In this document: positions 18,264 through 27,981 of the stretch, in pieces | Layout of the letters: every line of letters begins with the position of its first letter | Numbering within the stretch: position 1 is the first letter of the stretch | Assembly: GCA_902761905.1 (NCBI GenBank) | Contig: CACWMK010000038.1 | Coordinates: 1-41,340, forward strand | Direction: 5' to 3' | From: an uncultured Prevotellaceae bacterium | Lineage (GTDB): Bacteria; Bacteroidota; Bacteroidia; Bacteroidales; Bacteroidaceae | DNA: 41,340 nt | Notes under the pieces: generated by a model | The model's database searches: none | Told to the model about the DNA's origin: nothing | Seen by the model: only the letters and a program-made list of their open reading frames with translations | Made by a program: the position numbers and the translations under genes

Positions 18264-20927
18264 TTAAAGATTTGCTAACTCTAATACTTTGTCGACTGCT
18301 GCACTCAGTCCGTCGGCGTTTTTACCGCCAGCCTGAGCGAAGTGAGGCTGACCGCCACCACCACCCTGGATGAGCTTAGCGGCCTCGCGAACCATCTGTC
18401 CGGCGTTCAGTCCGTGGTCGCTTATCATATCGTCGCTCATCATGATGCTGAGCTGTGGCTTGTTGTTGTCGTGAGTACCCAGTACACACAGCAGCGAACT
18501 GTCGACGGCAGCGCGAATCTTGAATGCCAGATCCTTAGCAGCTGCAGGATTCATAGGCAGTACGGCTGTTACAACCTTTACGCCGTTAACCTCGCGAGCC
18601 TTCTCAACCAACTGCTTGGCGGCGCGCTCTACAGCCTGAGCCTGGAATGCCTCGATCTCCTTCTTCATAGAGTCGTGCTCCTCGATGTACTTCTTGATTA
18701 CACCCTGCAGGTCCTTGGCGTTGTTGAAGAACGACTTAACAGCCTTCAGGATATCCTCGGTCTGGTACAGCAGCTCCTCGCACTCCTTACCGGTCTTGGC
18801 CTCGATACGGCGGATACCGGCAGCAACACTGCTCTCAGAGATGATCTTGAAGAATCCGATGCGACCTGTGCTCGAAGCGTGGATACCACCACAGAACTCG
18901 CAGCTGGGACCGAAGCGGACTACACGAACCTTGTCGCCGTACTTCTCGCCGAACAGGGCGATAGCACCGAGTTTCTTAGCCTCGTCGAATGGTACGTCGC
19001 GGTGCTCGTCGATATGGATATCCTGACGGATCATATCGTTGACCATACGTTCAACCTCGCGCAGCTGCTCGTCGGTAACTTTCTCGAAGTGTGAGAAGTC
19101 GAAACGCAGTGTGTCTGGGCTTACAAACGAACCCTTCTGCTCTACGTGGTCACCCAGAATCTGCTTCAGAGCATAGTCGAGCAGGTGGGTAGCAGTGTGG
19201 TTGGCAGCCGAAGCGTAGCGCTTGTCGGTATCAACACAGGCCATGAACTGGGCTGCGGGATCCTTTGGCAACTGCTTTACGATATGTACGGTCTGTCCGT
19301 TCTCACGCTTTGAGTCGATGATGTCGATGGTCTCGGCCTCGTTGCAGATAACACCCTGGTCACCTACCTGTCCACCCATCTCACCATAGAATGGGGTATT
19401 ATCGAATACGAGCTCGTAGAACTCGTTCTTCTTCTGTGTTACCTTGCGGTAGCGCAGGATATGACACTCATATTCTGTGTAGTCATAACCTACGAACTGC
19501 TGCTCGCCCTGAGCCAGCTCTACCCAGTCGCTGTTCTCGACAGCAGCTGCGTTGCGGGCGCGCTCCTTCTGCTTCTGCATCTCAACATTGAACTGATCCT
19601 CGTTGACGGTAAAACCGTTCTCGCGGCAGATAAGTTCTGTAAGGTCGAGAGGGAATCCGTAGGTGTCGAACAGACGGAATGCCTGAACACCATCCAGCTC
19701 GGTCTTACCCTCAGCCTTAAGCTTGTCCATAGCATCGTTGAGCATACCGATACCCTTTTCGAGAGTGCGCAGGAATGAATCCTCCTCCTCCTTGATAACC
19801 TTGGTGATAAGCTGCTGCTGAGCCTTCAGCTCGGGGAATGCATCGCCCATCTCGGCAACGAGTGTTGGAACGAGCTTATGCAGGAAACCATCCTTCTGTC
19901 CGAGGAATGTATATGCGTAGCGCACTGCACGGCGCAGGATTCGGCGGATAACATAACCGGCCTTAGCATTCGAAGGCAGCTGACCGTCGGCAATAGAGAA
20001 TGATACAGCACGCAGATGGTCGGCGCAAACGCGCATAGCTACGTTGATATCATCCTGCTCCTTGCTGATAGGATTCTCAGTCTCCTCCTCGAAGGTATAG
20101 TACTTCAGTCCGGTAATCTGCTGCTCGGTCTTGATGATAGGCTGGAACACGTCGGTGTCGTAGTTAGAGTGCTTGCCCTGCATCATGCGGACCAGACGCT
20201 CAAATCCCATACCGGTATCGATAACGTTCATCGACAGAGGCTCGAGTGAACCGTCAGCCTTACGGTTGAACTGCATGAACACGATGTTCCAGATCTCGAT
20301 GACCTGTGGGTCGTCCTGGTTAACTAGCTCGCGACCGGTCTTACCGCTGGCAGCCTTCTGCTCGGGAGTACGAGAGTCTACGTGAATCTCAGAGCAAGGT
20401 CCGCATGGACCTGTATCGCCCATCTCCCAGAAGTTGTCGTGCTTATTTCCGTTGATGATGTGATCCTCGGGTACGTGCTTAGCCCAGTACTTGGCAGCCT
20501 CGTCGTCGCGGGGGATGTTCTCCTCGGGCGAACCCTCGAATACTGTTACGTAGAGATCCTCAGGATTCAGCTTAAGTACGTCTACCAGATACTCCCAAGC
20601 CATATCGATGGCGCCCTCCTTGAAGTAGTCGCCGAAGCTCCAGTTACCGAGCATCTCGAACATGGTGTGGTGATATGTATCGTGGCCAACTTCCTCGAGG
20701 TCGTTGTGCTTACCGCTAACACGCAGGCACTTCTGGGTATCCGCTCGACGGCGTGGCTCTGGGTCGCGTGTACCCAGGATGATATCTTTCCATTGGTTCA
20801 TACCTGCATTCGTAAACATCAGCGTTGGGTCGTCCTTGATAACCATAGGAGCTGATGGTACGATAGCGTGCTGTTTCGACTCGAAGAACTTCTTATATGA
20901 GTCGCGAATCTCGTTTGCTGTCATCAT
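18264..20927 (-). CDS. alaS: Alanine--tRNA ligase
   Basis: 887 residues, the usual length. It charges tRNA-Ala with alanine. The class II catalytic core begins [18 protein letters not shown] and contains [11 protein letters not shown] and the tRNA-recognition region. The editing domain has the zinc-binding [11 protein letters not shown] and CEFCGGIH motifs, and the C-Ala domain ends in [14 protein letters not shown]. Two start codons are adjacent and the first is used. It is divergent from the MerR gene, with a shared 128-base control region. Confidence 0.97.
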   Translation of the reverse strand: MMTANEIRDSYKKFFESKQHAIVPSAPMVIKDDPTLMFTNAGMNQWKDIILGTRDPEPRRRADTQKCLRVSGKHNDLEEVGHDTYHHTMFEMLGNWSFGDYFKEGAIDMAWEYLVDVLKLNPEDLYVTVFEGSPEENIPRDDEAAKYWAKHVPEDHIINGNKHDNFWEMGDTGPCGPCSEIHVDSRTPEQKAASGKTGRELVNQDDPQVIEIWNIVFMQFNRKADGSLEPLSMNVIDTGMGFERLVRMMQGKHSNYDTDVFQPIIKTEQQITGLKYYTFEEETENPISKEQDDINVAMRVCADHLRAVSFSIADGQLPSNAKAGYVIRRILRRAVRYAYTFLGQKDGFLHKLVPTLVAEMGDAFPELKAQQQLITKVIKEEEDSFLRTLEKGIGMLNDAMDKLKAEGKTELDGVQAFRLFDTYGFPLDLTELICRENGFTVNEDQFNVEMQKQKERARNAAAVENSDWVELAQGEQQFVGYDYTEYECHILRYRKVTQKKNEFYELVFDNTPFYGEMGGQVGDQGVICNEAETIDIIDSKRENGQTVHIVKQLPKDPAAQFMACVDTDKRYASAANHTATHLLDYALKQILGDHVEQKGSFVSPDTLRFDFSHFEKVTDEQLREVERMVNDMIRQDIHIDEHRDVPFDEAKKLGAIALFGEKYGDKVRVVRFGPSCEFCGGIHASSTGRIGFFKIISESSVAAGIRRIEAKTGKECEELLYQTEDILKAVKSFFNNAKDLQGVIKKYIEEHDSMKKEIEAFQAQAVERAAKQLVEKAREVNGVKVVTAVLPMNPAAAKDLAFKIRAAVDSSLLCVLGTHDNNKPQLSIMMSDDMISDHGLNAGQMVREAAKLIQGGGGGQPHFAQAGGKNADGLSAAVDKVLELANL

Positions 20928-20937
20928 CTTACTTGAC

Positions 20938-20975
20938 TATTTATCAATTTTACTATTTGACATTTTACTATTTGG
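20938..20975 (-). repeat. Short-period array upstream of alaS
   Basis: On the minus strand the word AAATAGT occurs three times with intervening AAAAT-type words, offset by 15 and 16 bases (mixed seven- and eight-base steps). It ends about 10 bases before the alaS start. It resembles the heptad arrays elsewhere but is less regular. Confidence 0.6.
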
Positions 20976-20979
20976 GGTG

Positions 20980-20987
20980 CAAAGTTA
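20980..20987 (-). promoter_or_regulatory. -7 element of alaS promoter
   Basis: On the minus strand TAACTTTG fits TAnnTTTG, about 53 bases upstream of alaS. Transcription would begin just before the short-period array, placing that array in the 5' untranslated region. Confidence 0.6.
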
Positions 20988-21006
20988 CACATTTTTTCGG
21001 AAATGC

Positions 21007-21037
21007 TTTGTGATTTCGTGGAAAAAGATTATCTTTG
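21007..21037 (+). promoter_or_regulatory. Consensus Bacteroidota promoter of the MerR gene
   Basis: TTTG at 21007-21010, a 19-base spacer, and TATCTTTG at 21030-21037 match the primary-sigma consensus of this phylum at both elements. The predicted transcription start falls about 13 bases before the ATG, so the leader is very short. This is the best promoter in the window. Confidence 0.85.
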
Positions 21038-21055
21038 CGGCAAAATAATTAGAAT

Positions 21056-21403
21056 ATGGCACTGAATCTTAAAAGGAATTTGAAGACTTATTACTCCATA
21101 AAGGAGGTGTCTGAGATGTTCGACCTGCCCGAGAGCACTTTGCGCTATTGGGAACAGGAATTTACATTCTTGAGACCGAAGACCACAGGAGCGGCTAAGA
21201 TACGACAGTATCAGGAGAAGGATCTGGAACAGATACGCCTGATACACAATCTGGTGAAGGTGCGCGGATTTAAGATTGCAGCTGCTCGCGAGATTCTGTT
21301 GAAAAATCGTAAGGGTGCCGATACTAAGGCTAATGTGCTGGAAGAGTTGATTGACATGCGGACAGAACTGCTAGCACTGAAAGCTCAGTTAGAATTGCTT
21401 TAA
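21056..21403 (+). CDS. MerR-family transcriptional regulator
   Basis: 115 residues. A winged-helix MerR DNA-binding domain occupies residues 13-80 (YYSIKEVSEMFDLPESTLRYWEQEF, then FLRPKTTGAAKIRQYQEKDLEQI). It is followed by a short coiled-coil dimerisation helix (ELIDMRTELLALKAQLELL) and no ligand-binding domain, so it is probably not a metal or drug sensor. This compact form is widespread in Bacteroidales and often encoded alone. It has its own consensus promoter and terminator. Targets are unknown. Confidence 0.93.
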   Translation: MALNLKRNLKTYYSIKEVSEMFDLPESTLRYWEQEFTFLRPKTTGAAKIRQYQEKDLEQIRLIHNLVKVRGFKIAAAREILLKNRKGADTKANVLEELIDMRTELLALKAQLELL

Positions 21404-21409
21404 AATAAT

Positions 21410-21433
21410 AATCCCCGCCAACCGGCGGGGATT
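21410..21433. terminator. Bidirectional terminator between the MerR and tricorn-like genes
   Basis: A perfect 10-bp GC-rich stem (AATCCCCGCC with GGCGGGGATT) closes the loop AACC. It lies seven bases after the MerR stop and six before the end of the convergent protease gene. Nearly the same hairpin recurs at 34476-34507. Confidence 0.92.
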
Positions 21434-21438
21434 AATAT

Positions 21439-24400
21439 TTATTTCTTGTGTCCTCCAAACTCGTGTTTGTGCTGCTCCTTGAAGGCAGCGCCTTCCTTCA
21501 GCATCTCCTGTACGGCGCGCTCCAACTGACGGTCGCGACCGGTGAGGTAATCCTCGGGAGAGTTGTAAACTACGATATCGGGATTAAGCTGGGTGTTCTC
21601 GCCGTAGTCGCCACGAACATCTACACGACCTACCTGTGGGATACCGAATACGATATCGTTGACAAGTGTCTCCCACCATACGCTGGTAGAAGTACCGGCT
21701 ACAGGAGCACCGATAAGCTTACCTATCTTCATGTCCTGATACTGACGGGGGAATCCACAGGCATTGCTGTAGTCGTCCTCGCAGAGTACCACGCACGATG
21801 GCTTGATCCACTGTGCTGATGGCTCAACACCGAGATACTTGCCGTGAGCGATGAAGTGTGAGTGCTGCTTGCCGTTGAGCAGGTGGCACAGGTCGTCGTG
21901 CAGATAGCCGCCACCGTTGTGGCGCTCGTCTACGATGACTGCATCGCGCTCGCGGTTGTCCTCGTTCAGAATCTCCTCATAGAGTTTGCGGAACTTCTCG
22001 CCGTTCATCGATGAGATGTGTACGTAGGCAATCTTTCCACCCGAGAGACTGTCGACCATGCGGCGGTTGCGCTCAACCCAACGGTCGTACAACAGGTTGT
22101 TGTAGGCTGTGAGTGAGATAGGACGAACATTGATGTTCTTTCCGTTGATGGTGAGACGTGTCAACTTGTCTGTCTTACCTGCAAGCAGAGGATAGAAATC
22201 CTGGCCTTTCTTGATAGGAGTACCATCGATAGCCTCGATGATGTCGCCAGTCTTTACGCCTGTGTTGCGAACAGCCAAAGGACTACCCTTAACCACTTCG
22301 GCAATCTTCAGTCCGTCGCCCTTGTAGCTCTCGTCATAGAACAGACCGAGCGATGCTGTGCGGTATCTTACAGGATCGTAATAGCGGGCACCTGTGTGCG
22401 AAGCATTGAGCTCGCCCAGCATCTCGGCCAGCATGTCACGGAAGTCGTACTCGTTGTTGATATATGGCAGGAACTTCTCATACACTTTCTTGTAGCCGGC
22501 CCAGTCAACTCCGTGCAGGTCGGCACGGTAGAACTTATCATCCACCTGGCGCCAGATGTGCTCGAACAGGTGCTTGCGCTCGGCATAAGGACGATAGTTG
22601 AACTGAGCCTCGAAGTCTACGTTGGTACGCTTGCCCTTGGCTATCTCAATCTTCTTGATGCCTCCCTTGCTCAGCACAAAGAGGTTCTTGAACTTCTTGT
22701 CGGGCTGCAGGTCGCCGCGGCCCACTTCCTTCTGCAGCAGTTCGTTCTTGTCCTCCAGCAGGTCGTACTTATACAGGTCGTAGCTATCTTCGAAAGCTGC
22801 TTCGTAAATCAGAGTGTCACCCTTTGGCGTGAGGAATCCGTCGCCCAGACGGGTAGAGTTGGCAGTAAGACGAACCACGCGGTTGCGGCAGTTCTCGAGG
22901 TCGAACTTCAATGGTTCGACAGTTGCTGGATTCTTGTCAGCAGACTTCTTATCGGCTGTCTTCTTGTCGCCGTCGGCTTCAGTCTTCTTTGCAGGCTTGT
23001 GAGCCTCGTCATACAGAGCCTTCTCTTCCTTGTTCATCATAAAGCGCTCGTAGGCATCGATGTCGAAGAACATGATGAAGAAATCGCTGTGATATCCGTG
23101 TCCACCGTGATTCTTATAACCGCGACGGTTACTCTTGAACAGCATTGCCTTACCGCCTAGAGCCCAATGAGGCTTGAAGTCGACATAGGCACTGTTGGTG
23201 AGGTTGTAAGGCTTCTGTTTGCCTGATGCATCGATCAGTGCGATGTCATCGTGGTGATAACCTCCGTCGCCGTAGTATGAAGCCAGCAGCCAACGGCTGT
23301 CGGGACTCCACTCAAAGTCGATGTCGCCATCAGAATATGAGAAGAGGTTCTTACCGTCCATCACAGTACGAACCTGCTTAGAAGCAAGGTTGATGATACG
23401 GATGGCGCCGCGATCCTCGAAGAAAGCAATCTCCTTGCCATCAGGACTGAATCGGGGATAGAGCGAGGTGTGGTTCTGCTTGGTGAGCTGCTCCTCTACG
23501 ATGTCGGTAGCATAAGCAAACTGCTTCTCGTCCTTGTTCTTGATGCTGGCACGATAGATGTTCCAACAACCGCCGCGCTCAGATGCGTAAGCGATACTGC
23601 GACCATCAGGCGAGAAGCTGAGGTTGCGCTCCATCTCAGGAGTATCAGTGATACGGATGGTAGTCTTGTAGTCGACTGAAGTAACGTATACCTCGCCGTG
23701 AACGATGAATGCAACCTCCTTGCCGCTAGGCGAAGTACAGATTTCAGTGGCGTTCTTAGTGAGCACATCCGGTATGAGTTCGCGATCGCTGCGGTCGCTC
23801 ACTATGCTGATGTTAACACGCTGAGGCTTGCCACCCTGACGGACGGTGTAGATCTCGCCGTCGTATCCGTAGCACAGAGTACCGTCGGCAGCTGCTGTGA
23901 GGAATCGCACAGGATTGGTCTTGTGCTGAGTTATCTGTACATTCTGAGCACCATCCAGACTGCGGAACCATACGTTGAAGTTGCCGTCGCGCTCGCTCAG
24001 GTAATAGTAACCCTTGCCGTCGGCAGTCCATACAGGAGTACGGTCCTCGCCCTCAAAGTCGGTGAGTTTGGTGTACTTGCCCTTTGACAGCATCCAGATG
24101 TCGCGACATACGGGCGACTTGTGGTGCTTGCGATACATATCCTCGCTGCCCTTGATGTCGTGATACAGGATGTCGCCAGTCTTGCGGTTGATGTTGATAT
24201 CAGCCATAGGAAGGGCGTTGTACATACGTATGCGTCCGCCATTTACGCTTGCCTCATAAATCTGGGGAAACTTTGATAATCCAGGTATAATCGACTGACG
24301 GCTTGGCATATCGGCCATGCTGAACAGCACGTGGTCGTTGTCTGTGAACGTCAGTATTGTCTTGAAATGGCTGCTAGTGGTAATCTGCTTGGGCTCGCCG

Positions 24401-24690
24401 CCATCCTTTGATACTATCCAGATGTTGGTGCAGTCCTCGCGGTCGGAAGCAAATGCTATCTTGCTGCCGTCGGGACTCCACACTGGGTTGGAATCGTACG
24501 CAGGATTAGTGGTAAGCTGTTTTGCTGCGCCACCAGTCACGGGCACAGTAAACAGGTCGCCCTTGTAAGAAAACACGATTGTCTTACCATCAGGCGAGAT
24601 AGCGCAGTAGCGCATCCACAGCGGACGCTCCTGAGCCGAAACAGATGCCGACAGCAGACAGGAGAAAACTAGTAATAGTAATTTCTTCAT
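21439..24690 (-). CDS. Tricorn-like S41 protease with beta-propeller
   Basis: 1083 residues with a signal peptide (MKKLLLLVFSCLLSASVSAQ), so it acts in the periplasm or beyond. The N-terminal half has WD40/TolB-type propeller repeats (ISPDGKTIVFSYKGDLF, WSPDGSKIAFASDR, FSPDGRSIAYASERGG). A lysine-rich linker (KKTADKKSADKNPA, about 580-600) leads to the second half with a PDZ domain and an S41 catalytic domain. The tricorn active-site residues are recognisable: Ser-His in LNASHTGAR, Ser975 in EDDYSNACGFP and Glu1031 in YGENTQLNPD. It probably degrades peptides. It follows the pectinesterase gene by 21 bases and is last in the minus-strand run before the terminator. Confidence 0.93.
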   Translation of the reverse strand: MKKLLLLVFSCLLSASVSAQERPLWMRYCAISPDGKTIVFSYKGDLFTVPVTGGAAKQLTTNPAYDSNPVWSPDGSKIAFASDREDCTNIWIVSKDGGEPKQITTSSHFKTILTFTDNDHVLFSMADMPSRQSIIPGLSKFPQIYEASVNGGRIRMYNALPMADININRKTGDILYHDIKGSEDMYRKHHKSPVCRDIWMLSKGKYTKLTDFEGEDRTPVWTADGKGYYYLSERDGNFNVWFRSLDGAQNVQITQHKTNPVRFLTAAADGTLCYGYDGEIYTVRQGGKPQRVNISIVSDRSDRELIPDVLTKNATEICTSPSGKEVAFIVHGEVYVTSVDYKTTIRITDTPEMERNLSFSPDGRSIAYASERGGCWNIYRASIKNKDEKQFAYATDIVEEQLTKQNHTSLYPRFSPDGKEIAFFEDRGAIRIINLASKQVRTVMDGKNLFSYSDGDIDFEWSPDSRWLLASYYGDGGYHHDDIALIDASGKQKPYNLTNSAYVDFKPHWALGGKAMLFKSNRRGYKNHGGHGYHSDFFIMFFDIDAYERFMMNKEEKALYDEAHKPAKKTEADGDKKTADKKSADKNPATVEPLKFDLENCRNRVVRLTANSTRLGDGFLTPKGDTLIYEAAFEDSYDLYKYDLLEDKNELLQKEVGRGDLQPDKKFKNLFVLSKGGIKKIEIAKGKRTNVDFEAQFNYRPYAERKHLFEHIWRQVDDKFYRADLHGVDWAGYKKVYEKFLPYINNEYDFRDMLAEMLGELNASHTGARYYDPVRYRTASLGLFYDESYKGDGLKIAEVVKGSPLAVRNTGVKTGDIIEAIDGTPIKKGQDFYPLLAGKTDKLTRLTINGKNINVRPISLTAYNNLLYDRWVERNRRMVDSLSGGKIAYVHISSMNGEKFRKLYEEILNEDNRERDAVIVDERHNGGGYLHDDLCHLLNGKQHSHFIAHGKYLGVEPSAQWIKPSCVVLCEDDYSNACGFPRQYQDMKIGKLIGAPVAGTSTSVWWETLVNDIVFGIPQVGRVDVRGDYGENTQLNPDIVVYNSPEDYLTGRDRQLERAVQEMLKEGAAFKEQHKHEFGGHKK

Positions 24691-24711
24691 ATATTTATAT
24701 ACCTTATTATA

Positions 24712-25689
24712 TTATATTGTGGGCTCCCAACCATCGTTTCTGTTAAAAACAGTTTTGAGAGTAATCTTTGAAGCCTCAGCTTTTGTGAGTTGGCGACTCC
24801 AACTTACGCGCTGTTTGGGCTGATAGCCTGCGCCGCGATTGTTATATTCCAGGTAGCGGGCAGTCTGCTCGCGATGCTTTTCCCAGTGGTGCCATCCTTC
24901 GGGACGGATATGTGCGCCCAGTTCGCAGTTCATAAACAGTGTATAGCCGTAGTCGCGCCAAGGGCGGCCCAGATAAACCTTAGTAGCATCTCCGCTGGCG
25001 ATAAGTCGGCAGTTGTTGAACACATATCCGAACGCCTGGTCCTGAGGTGTTGAGGCTGCGGTAACGTACGAGTTGATAAGACTCTCGATAGTGCAACCCT
25101 CGAACCATGCTGTCGACGGACCGAAGATAAAATCGGTAGTGCCGCAGATGTAACAGTCCTTAAAGTAGAGTCGGGTACCGGCCACACCAGTATATACGGT
25201 GTCCTGATGGCCGATGAAACGACAACCCACAAACACCAGTCGGTCGCCCTCTGTATGCAGTGCTACAGCCTGTCCCAGTCGGGCAGAGTTGTTCTCGATG
25301 GTGATGTTCTTTAGTGTGATGTCATTGCCCTCAATCTTCAGAGTATAGGTACGGAATGTACCCATCCCCTTAGGACGATCAGCGGTTTTGATATTTGCAT
25401 GATCATCGTAGGTGATGATGGTCTTCTCGGCATCCTCGCCGCAAATCTCGATGTTCTGTACCCACGAAGGGATAATCAGTTTCTCCTTATATGTCCCGTT
25501 CTTTACGAATATCACTTTATGGTAATCCATAAACGCCCGGCACACCTCGATTGCCTCGTCGACAGTGCGGAATTCGCCCGTACCGTCGCGAGCTACAACA
25601 ATCGTATCAGGATTGTCGTATTTGCTTGCGGCCCAGCCATTTTGTGTTGCGGCCATAATGGCCAGTAATAGCAGTAGTTTCTTCATCAA
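24712..25689 (-). CDS. Pectinesterase (carbohydrate esterase family 8)
   Basis: 325 residues with a signal peptide ending near NGWAA. It removes methyl esters from homogalacturonan. The right-handed beta-helix carries all CE8 motifs: GQAVAL (139-144), QDT with Asp163, DFIFG with Asp186 as nucleophile, and LGRPW with Arg242. It lies 12 bases after the RelA/SpoT gene and not in a visible pectin-use cluster: no SusC/SusD pair or pectate lyase is nearby. That makes its location among housekeeping genes unusual. Confidence 0.95.
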   Translation of the reverse strand: MMKKLLLLLAIMAATQNGWAASKYDNPDTIVVARDGTGEFRTVDEAIEVCRAFMDYHKVIFVKNGTYKEKLIIPSWVQNIEICGEDAEKTIITYDDHANIKTADRPKGMGTFRTYTLKIEGNDITLKNITIENNSARLGQAVALHTEGDRLVFVGCRFIGHQDTVYTGVAGTRLYFKDCYICGTTDFIFGPSTAWFEGCTIESLINSYVTAASTPQDQAFGYVFNNCRLIASGDATKVYLGRPWRDYGYTLFMNCELGAHIRPEGWHHWEKHREQTARYLEYNNRGAGYQPKQRVSWSRQLTKAEASKITLKTVFNRNDGWEPTI

Positions 25690-25701
25690 TTATATGTAGT
25701 G

Positions 25702-27972
25702 TTACATTATTTCGCTTATCTCCTTCAGGTCCTGTATATTCTTCAGGTTCTCCATGATGGCGCGCACGTTTTCACGGTCGTGTACACGCATCTCGATTGT
25801 TCCCTCGAATATGCCTTCCTCGCAGGTGATGAGAATCTTGTGGATGTTGACGCTCATCTGCGACGAGATGACCTGAGTGATGTCATTAAGCATTCCCATA
25901 CGGTCGATACCGCTGATACGGATGGTTGCATCGAAGTACAGCTTCTTGTGCATATCCCACTTGATATCGAGTATGCGGTTACCGTAGCTGGTCTTAAGCT
26001 TGGCTGCAACCGGACAGGCACGCTTATGTATCTCAATCTGATTCTTGTTGTTGATATAGCCCAATGCATCGTCGCCCGGGATGGGGTGACAGCAGCCCAT
26101 GAACTTATATTGCTTGAAGTTCTCCTCGCTGATGTAAACGGGTTTCTTGCGGTTGAACTTGTCGGGCACCACAAACAGCTCCTGCTTGTGCGACTCCTCC
26201 TTTTTCTTCTTGCCGCCGACGAATGGCACGAACTTACGCCAGCCAGAACTGCTGTCTTCCTCCTTGTTCTTGCCGTTCAGCTCGTCGATATCCTTCTCGC
26301 CCAGCAGTACTATCTTCTCGCCCAGAGCCTGGAAGAACTCGGTGCGCTTAGTATACTCGTGATACTCGGCCAGTTTGTCAGCGAGTGCTGTTGTAGGCTC
26401 GAAATTGTTTTTCTTCAGGAATGCATTAAGAATCTCCTCACCCTCGCGCTGTGTCTCGCGGTTGTCGCGGCGCAATATGGCCTGAATCTTAGCCTTTGCC
26501 TTTGCGGTAGATACAAAGTTGATCCAACCCGCATTGACGTGCTGCGACTTAGATGTGAGAATCTCCACCTGGTCGCCACTCTGCAGTTTGTAGCTCAGTG
26601 GAACCAGCTTATGGTTTACCTTAGCTCCGATACAGTGACTGCCCAAGAAAGTGTGGATGGAGAATGCAAAGTCGAGTGCCGTACAGCCAGCTGGCAGAGT
26701 GCGTATCTCGCCTTTAGGCGTAAACACGAATATCTCGCTGGCAAACAGGTTGAGCTTGATGGTATCCAGAAAGTCCATAGCATCGGGCTGTGGGTCGTCC
26801 AGAATCTCCTTGATGGTGCGCAACCACTCGTTGAGCTCGTTCTCGTCCTCGGTATATTCCTCCTCTACGCCGTCCTTATATTTCCAGTGGGCTGCAAATC
26901 CCTGCTCGGCTATCTCGTCCATACGGTCCGAACGTATCTGTACCTCAATCCACTGACCGGTCTTCGACATCAGTGTGACGTGCAGTGCCTGATAGCCGTT
27001 GGCCTTAGGCTGCGACAGCCAGTCGCGCAGACGGTCGGGGTGCGACTTGTATATCTTTGAGATAGCGACGTAAATCTTGAAGCACTCGTTGACCTCGTCG
27101 TCGCGGTTGTTGGGCGTAAAGATGATACGAACGGCCAGGATATCGTAGATCTCCTCGAACGACACGTGCTTGTTCTGCATCTTGTTCCATATAGAATAAG
27201 GTGTCTTTACGCGCTCCTTAATCTCGTATTTTATGCCCATGCTGTTGAGAGCGGCCTCGATGGGCGAAGTGAACTGCGAGAACAACTCATCGCGGTCCTC
27301 ACGGGTCAGCTTAAGTTTCGATTCTATGTTGTTGTACTCGTCGGGGTGCTCAAACTTAAAGCTCAGGTTCTCCAGCTCTGTCTTTATCTTGTTCAGTCCC
27401 AGGCGGTTGGCTAGCGGTGCATATATATATAATGTCTCGCCAGCAATCTTGTACTGCTTGTTGGCCGGCTGACTCTCGAGCGTACGCATGTTGTGTAGTC
27501 GGTCGCAGATCTTGATGATGATCACGCGGATATCATCGCTCATGGTGAGAAGCAACTTCTTGAAGTTCTCAGCCTGTGCCGATGCCTGTTCGCCGAAGAT
27601 ACCGCCGCTGATCTTTGTCAGACCGTCAACAATCTGGGCTATCTTGGCACCGAAGATGTTCTCGATGTCCTCCACGGTATAGTCGGTATCCTCTACCACA
27701 TCGTGTAACAGTGCGGCACAGATACTGGTAGAACCTAGTCCCACCTCCGAACATGCTATCTGGGCCACAGCGATGGGGTGCATGATATATGGCTCGCCCG
27801 AAAGACGGCGAACACCCTTGTGGGCCTGACGTGCAAAGTTGAAGGCCTTTGTGATTAGTTCTACTTTCTTGCGATGACGCGATGAGATGTAGTCGTTCAA
27901 TAGTTCCTCGAACGCCTCGTTGATCATCTGATCATCTCTTTCCTCTTGGGTTAATTGCTTCTCTTCTTCCAT
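25702..27972 (-). CDS. rsh: Bifunctional (p)ppGpp synthase/hydrolase (RelA/SpoT)
   Basis: 756 residues. It makes and degrades the alarmone (p)ppGpp in the cytoplasm. The hydrolase HD domain is intact, with His65 in YIMHPIAVA and the HDVVEDT motif at 90-96, so degradation should work. The synthetase domain follows (PYSIWNKMQNKHVSFEEIYDILAVRIIF ... GYQALHVTL). A TGS domain (IRTLPAGCTALDFAFSIHT) and a C-terminal ACT domain (ISGIDRMGMLNDITQVISS) complete the long RSH layout. It starts nine bases after the transglycosylase stop. Confidence 0.95.
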   Translation of the reverse strand: MEEEKQLTQEERDDQMINEAFEELLNDYISSRHRKKVELITKAFNFARQAHKGVRRLSGEPYIMHPIAVAQIACSEVGLGSTSICAALLHDVVEDTDYTVEDIENIFGAKIAQIVDGLTKISGGIFGEQASAQAENFKKLLLTMSDDIRVIIIKICDRLHNMRTLESQPANKQYKIAGETLYIYAPLANRLGLNKIKTELENLSFKFEHPDEYNNIESKLKLTREDRDELFSQFTSPIEAALNSMGIKYEIKERVKTPYSIWNKMQNKHVSFEEIYDILAVRIIFTPNNRDDEVNECFKIYVAISKIYKSHPDRLRDWLSQPKANGYQALHVTLMSKTGQWIEVQIRSDRMDEIAEQGFAAHWKYKDGVEEEYTEDENELNEWLRTIKEILDDPQPDAMDFLDTIKLNLFASEIFVFTPKGEIRTLPAGCTALDFAFSIHTFLGSHCIGAKVNHKLVPLSYKLQSGDQVEILTSKSQHVNAGWINFVSTAKAKAKIQAILRRDNRETQREGEEILNAFLKKNNFEPTTALADKLAEYHEYTKRTEFFQALGEKIVLLGEKDIDELNGKNKEEDSSSGWRKFVPFVGGKKKKEESHKQELFVVPDKFNRKKPVYISEENFKQYKFMGCCHPIPGDDALGYINNKNQIEIHKRACPVAAKLKTSYGNRILDIKWDMHKKLYFDATIRISGIDRMGMLNDITQVISSQMSVNIHKILITCEEGIFEGTIEMRVHDRENVRAIMENLKNIQDLKEISEIM

Positions 27973-27981
27973 CTTTAAAAA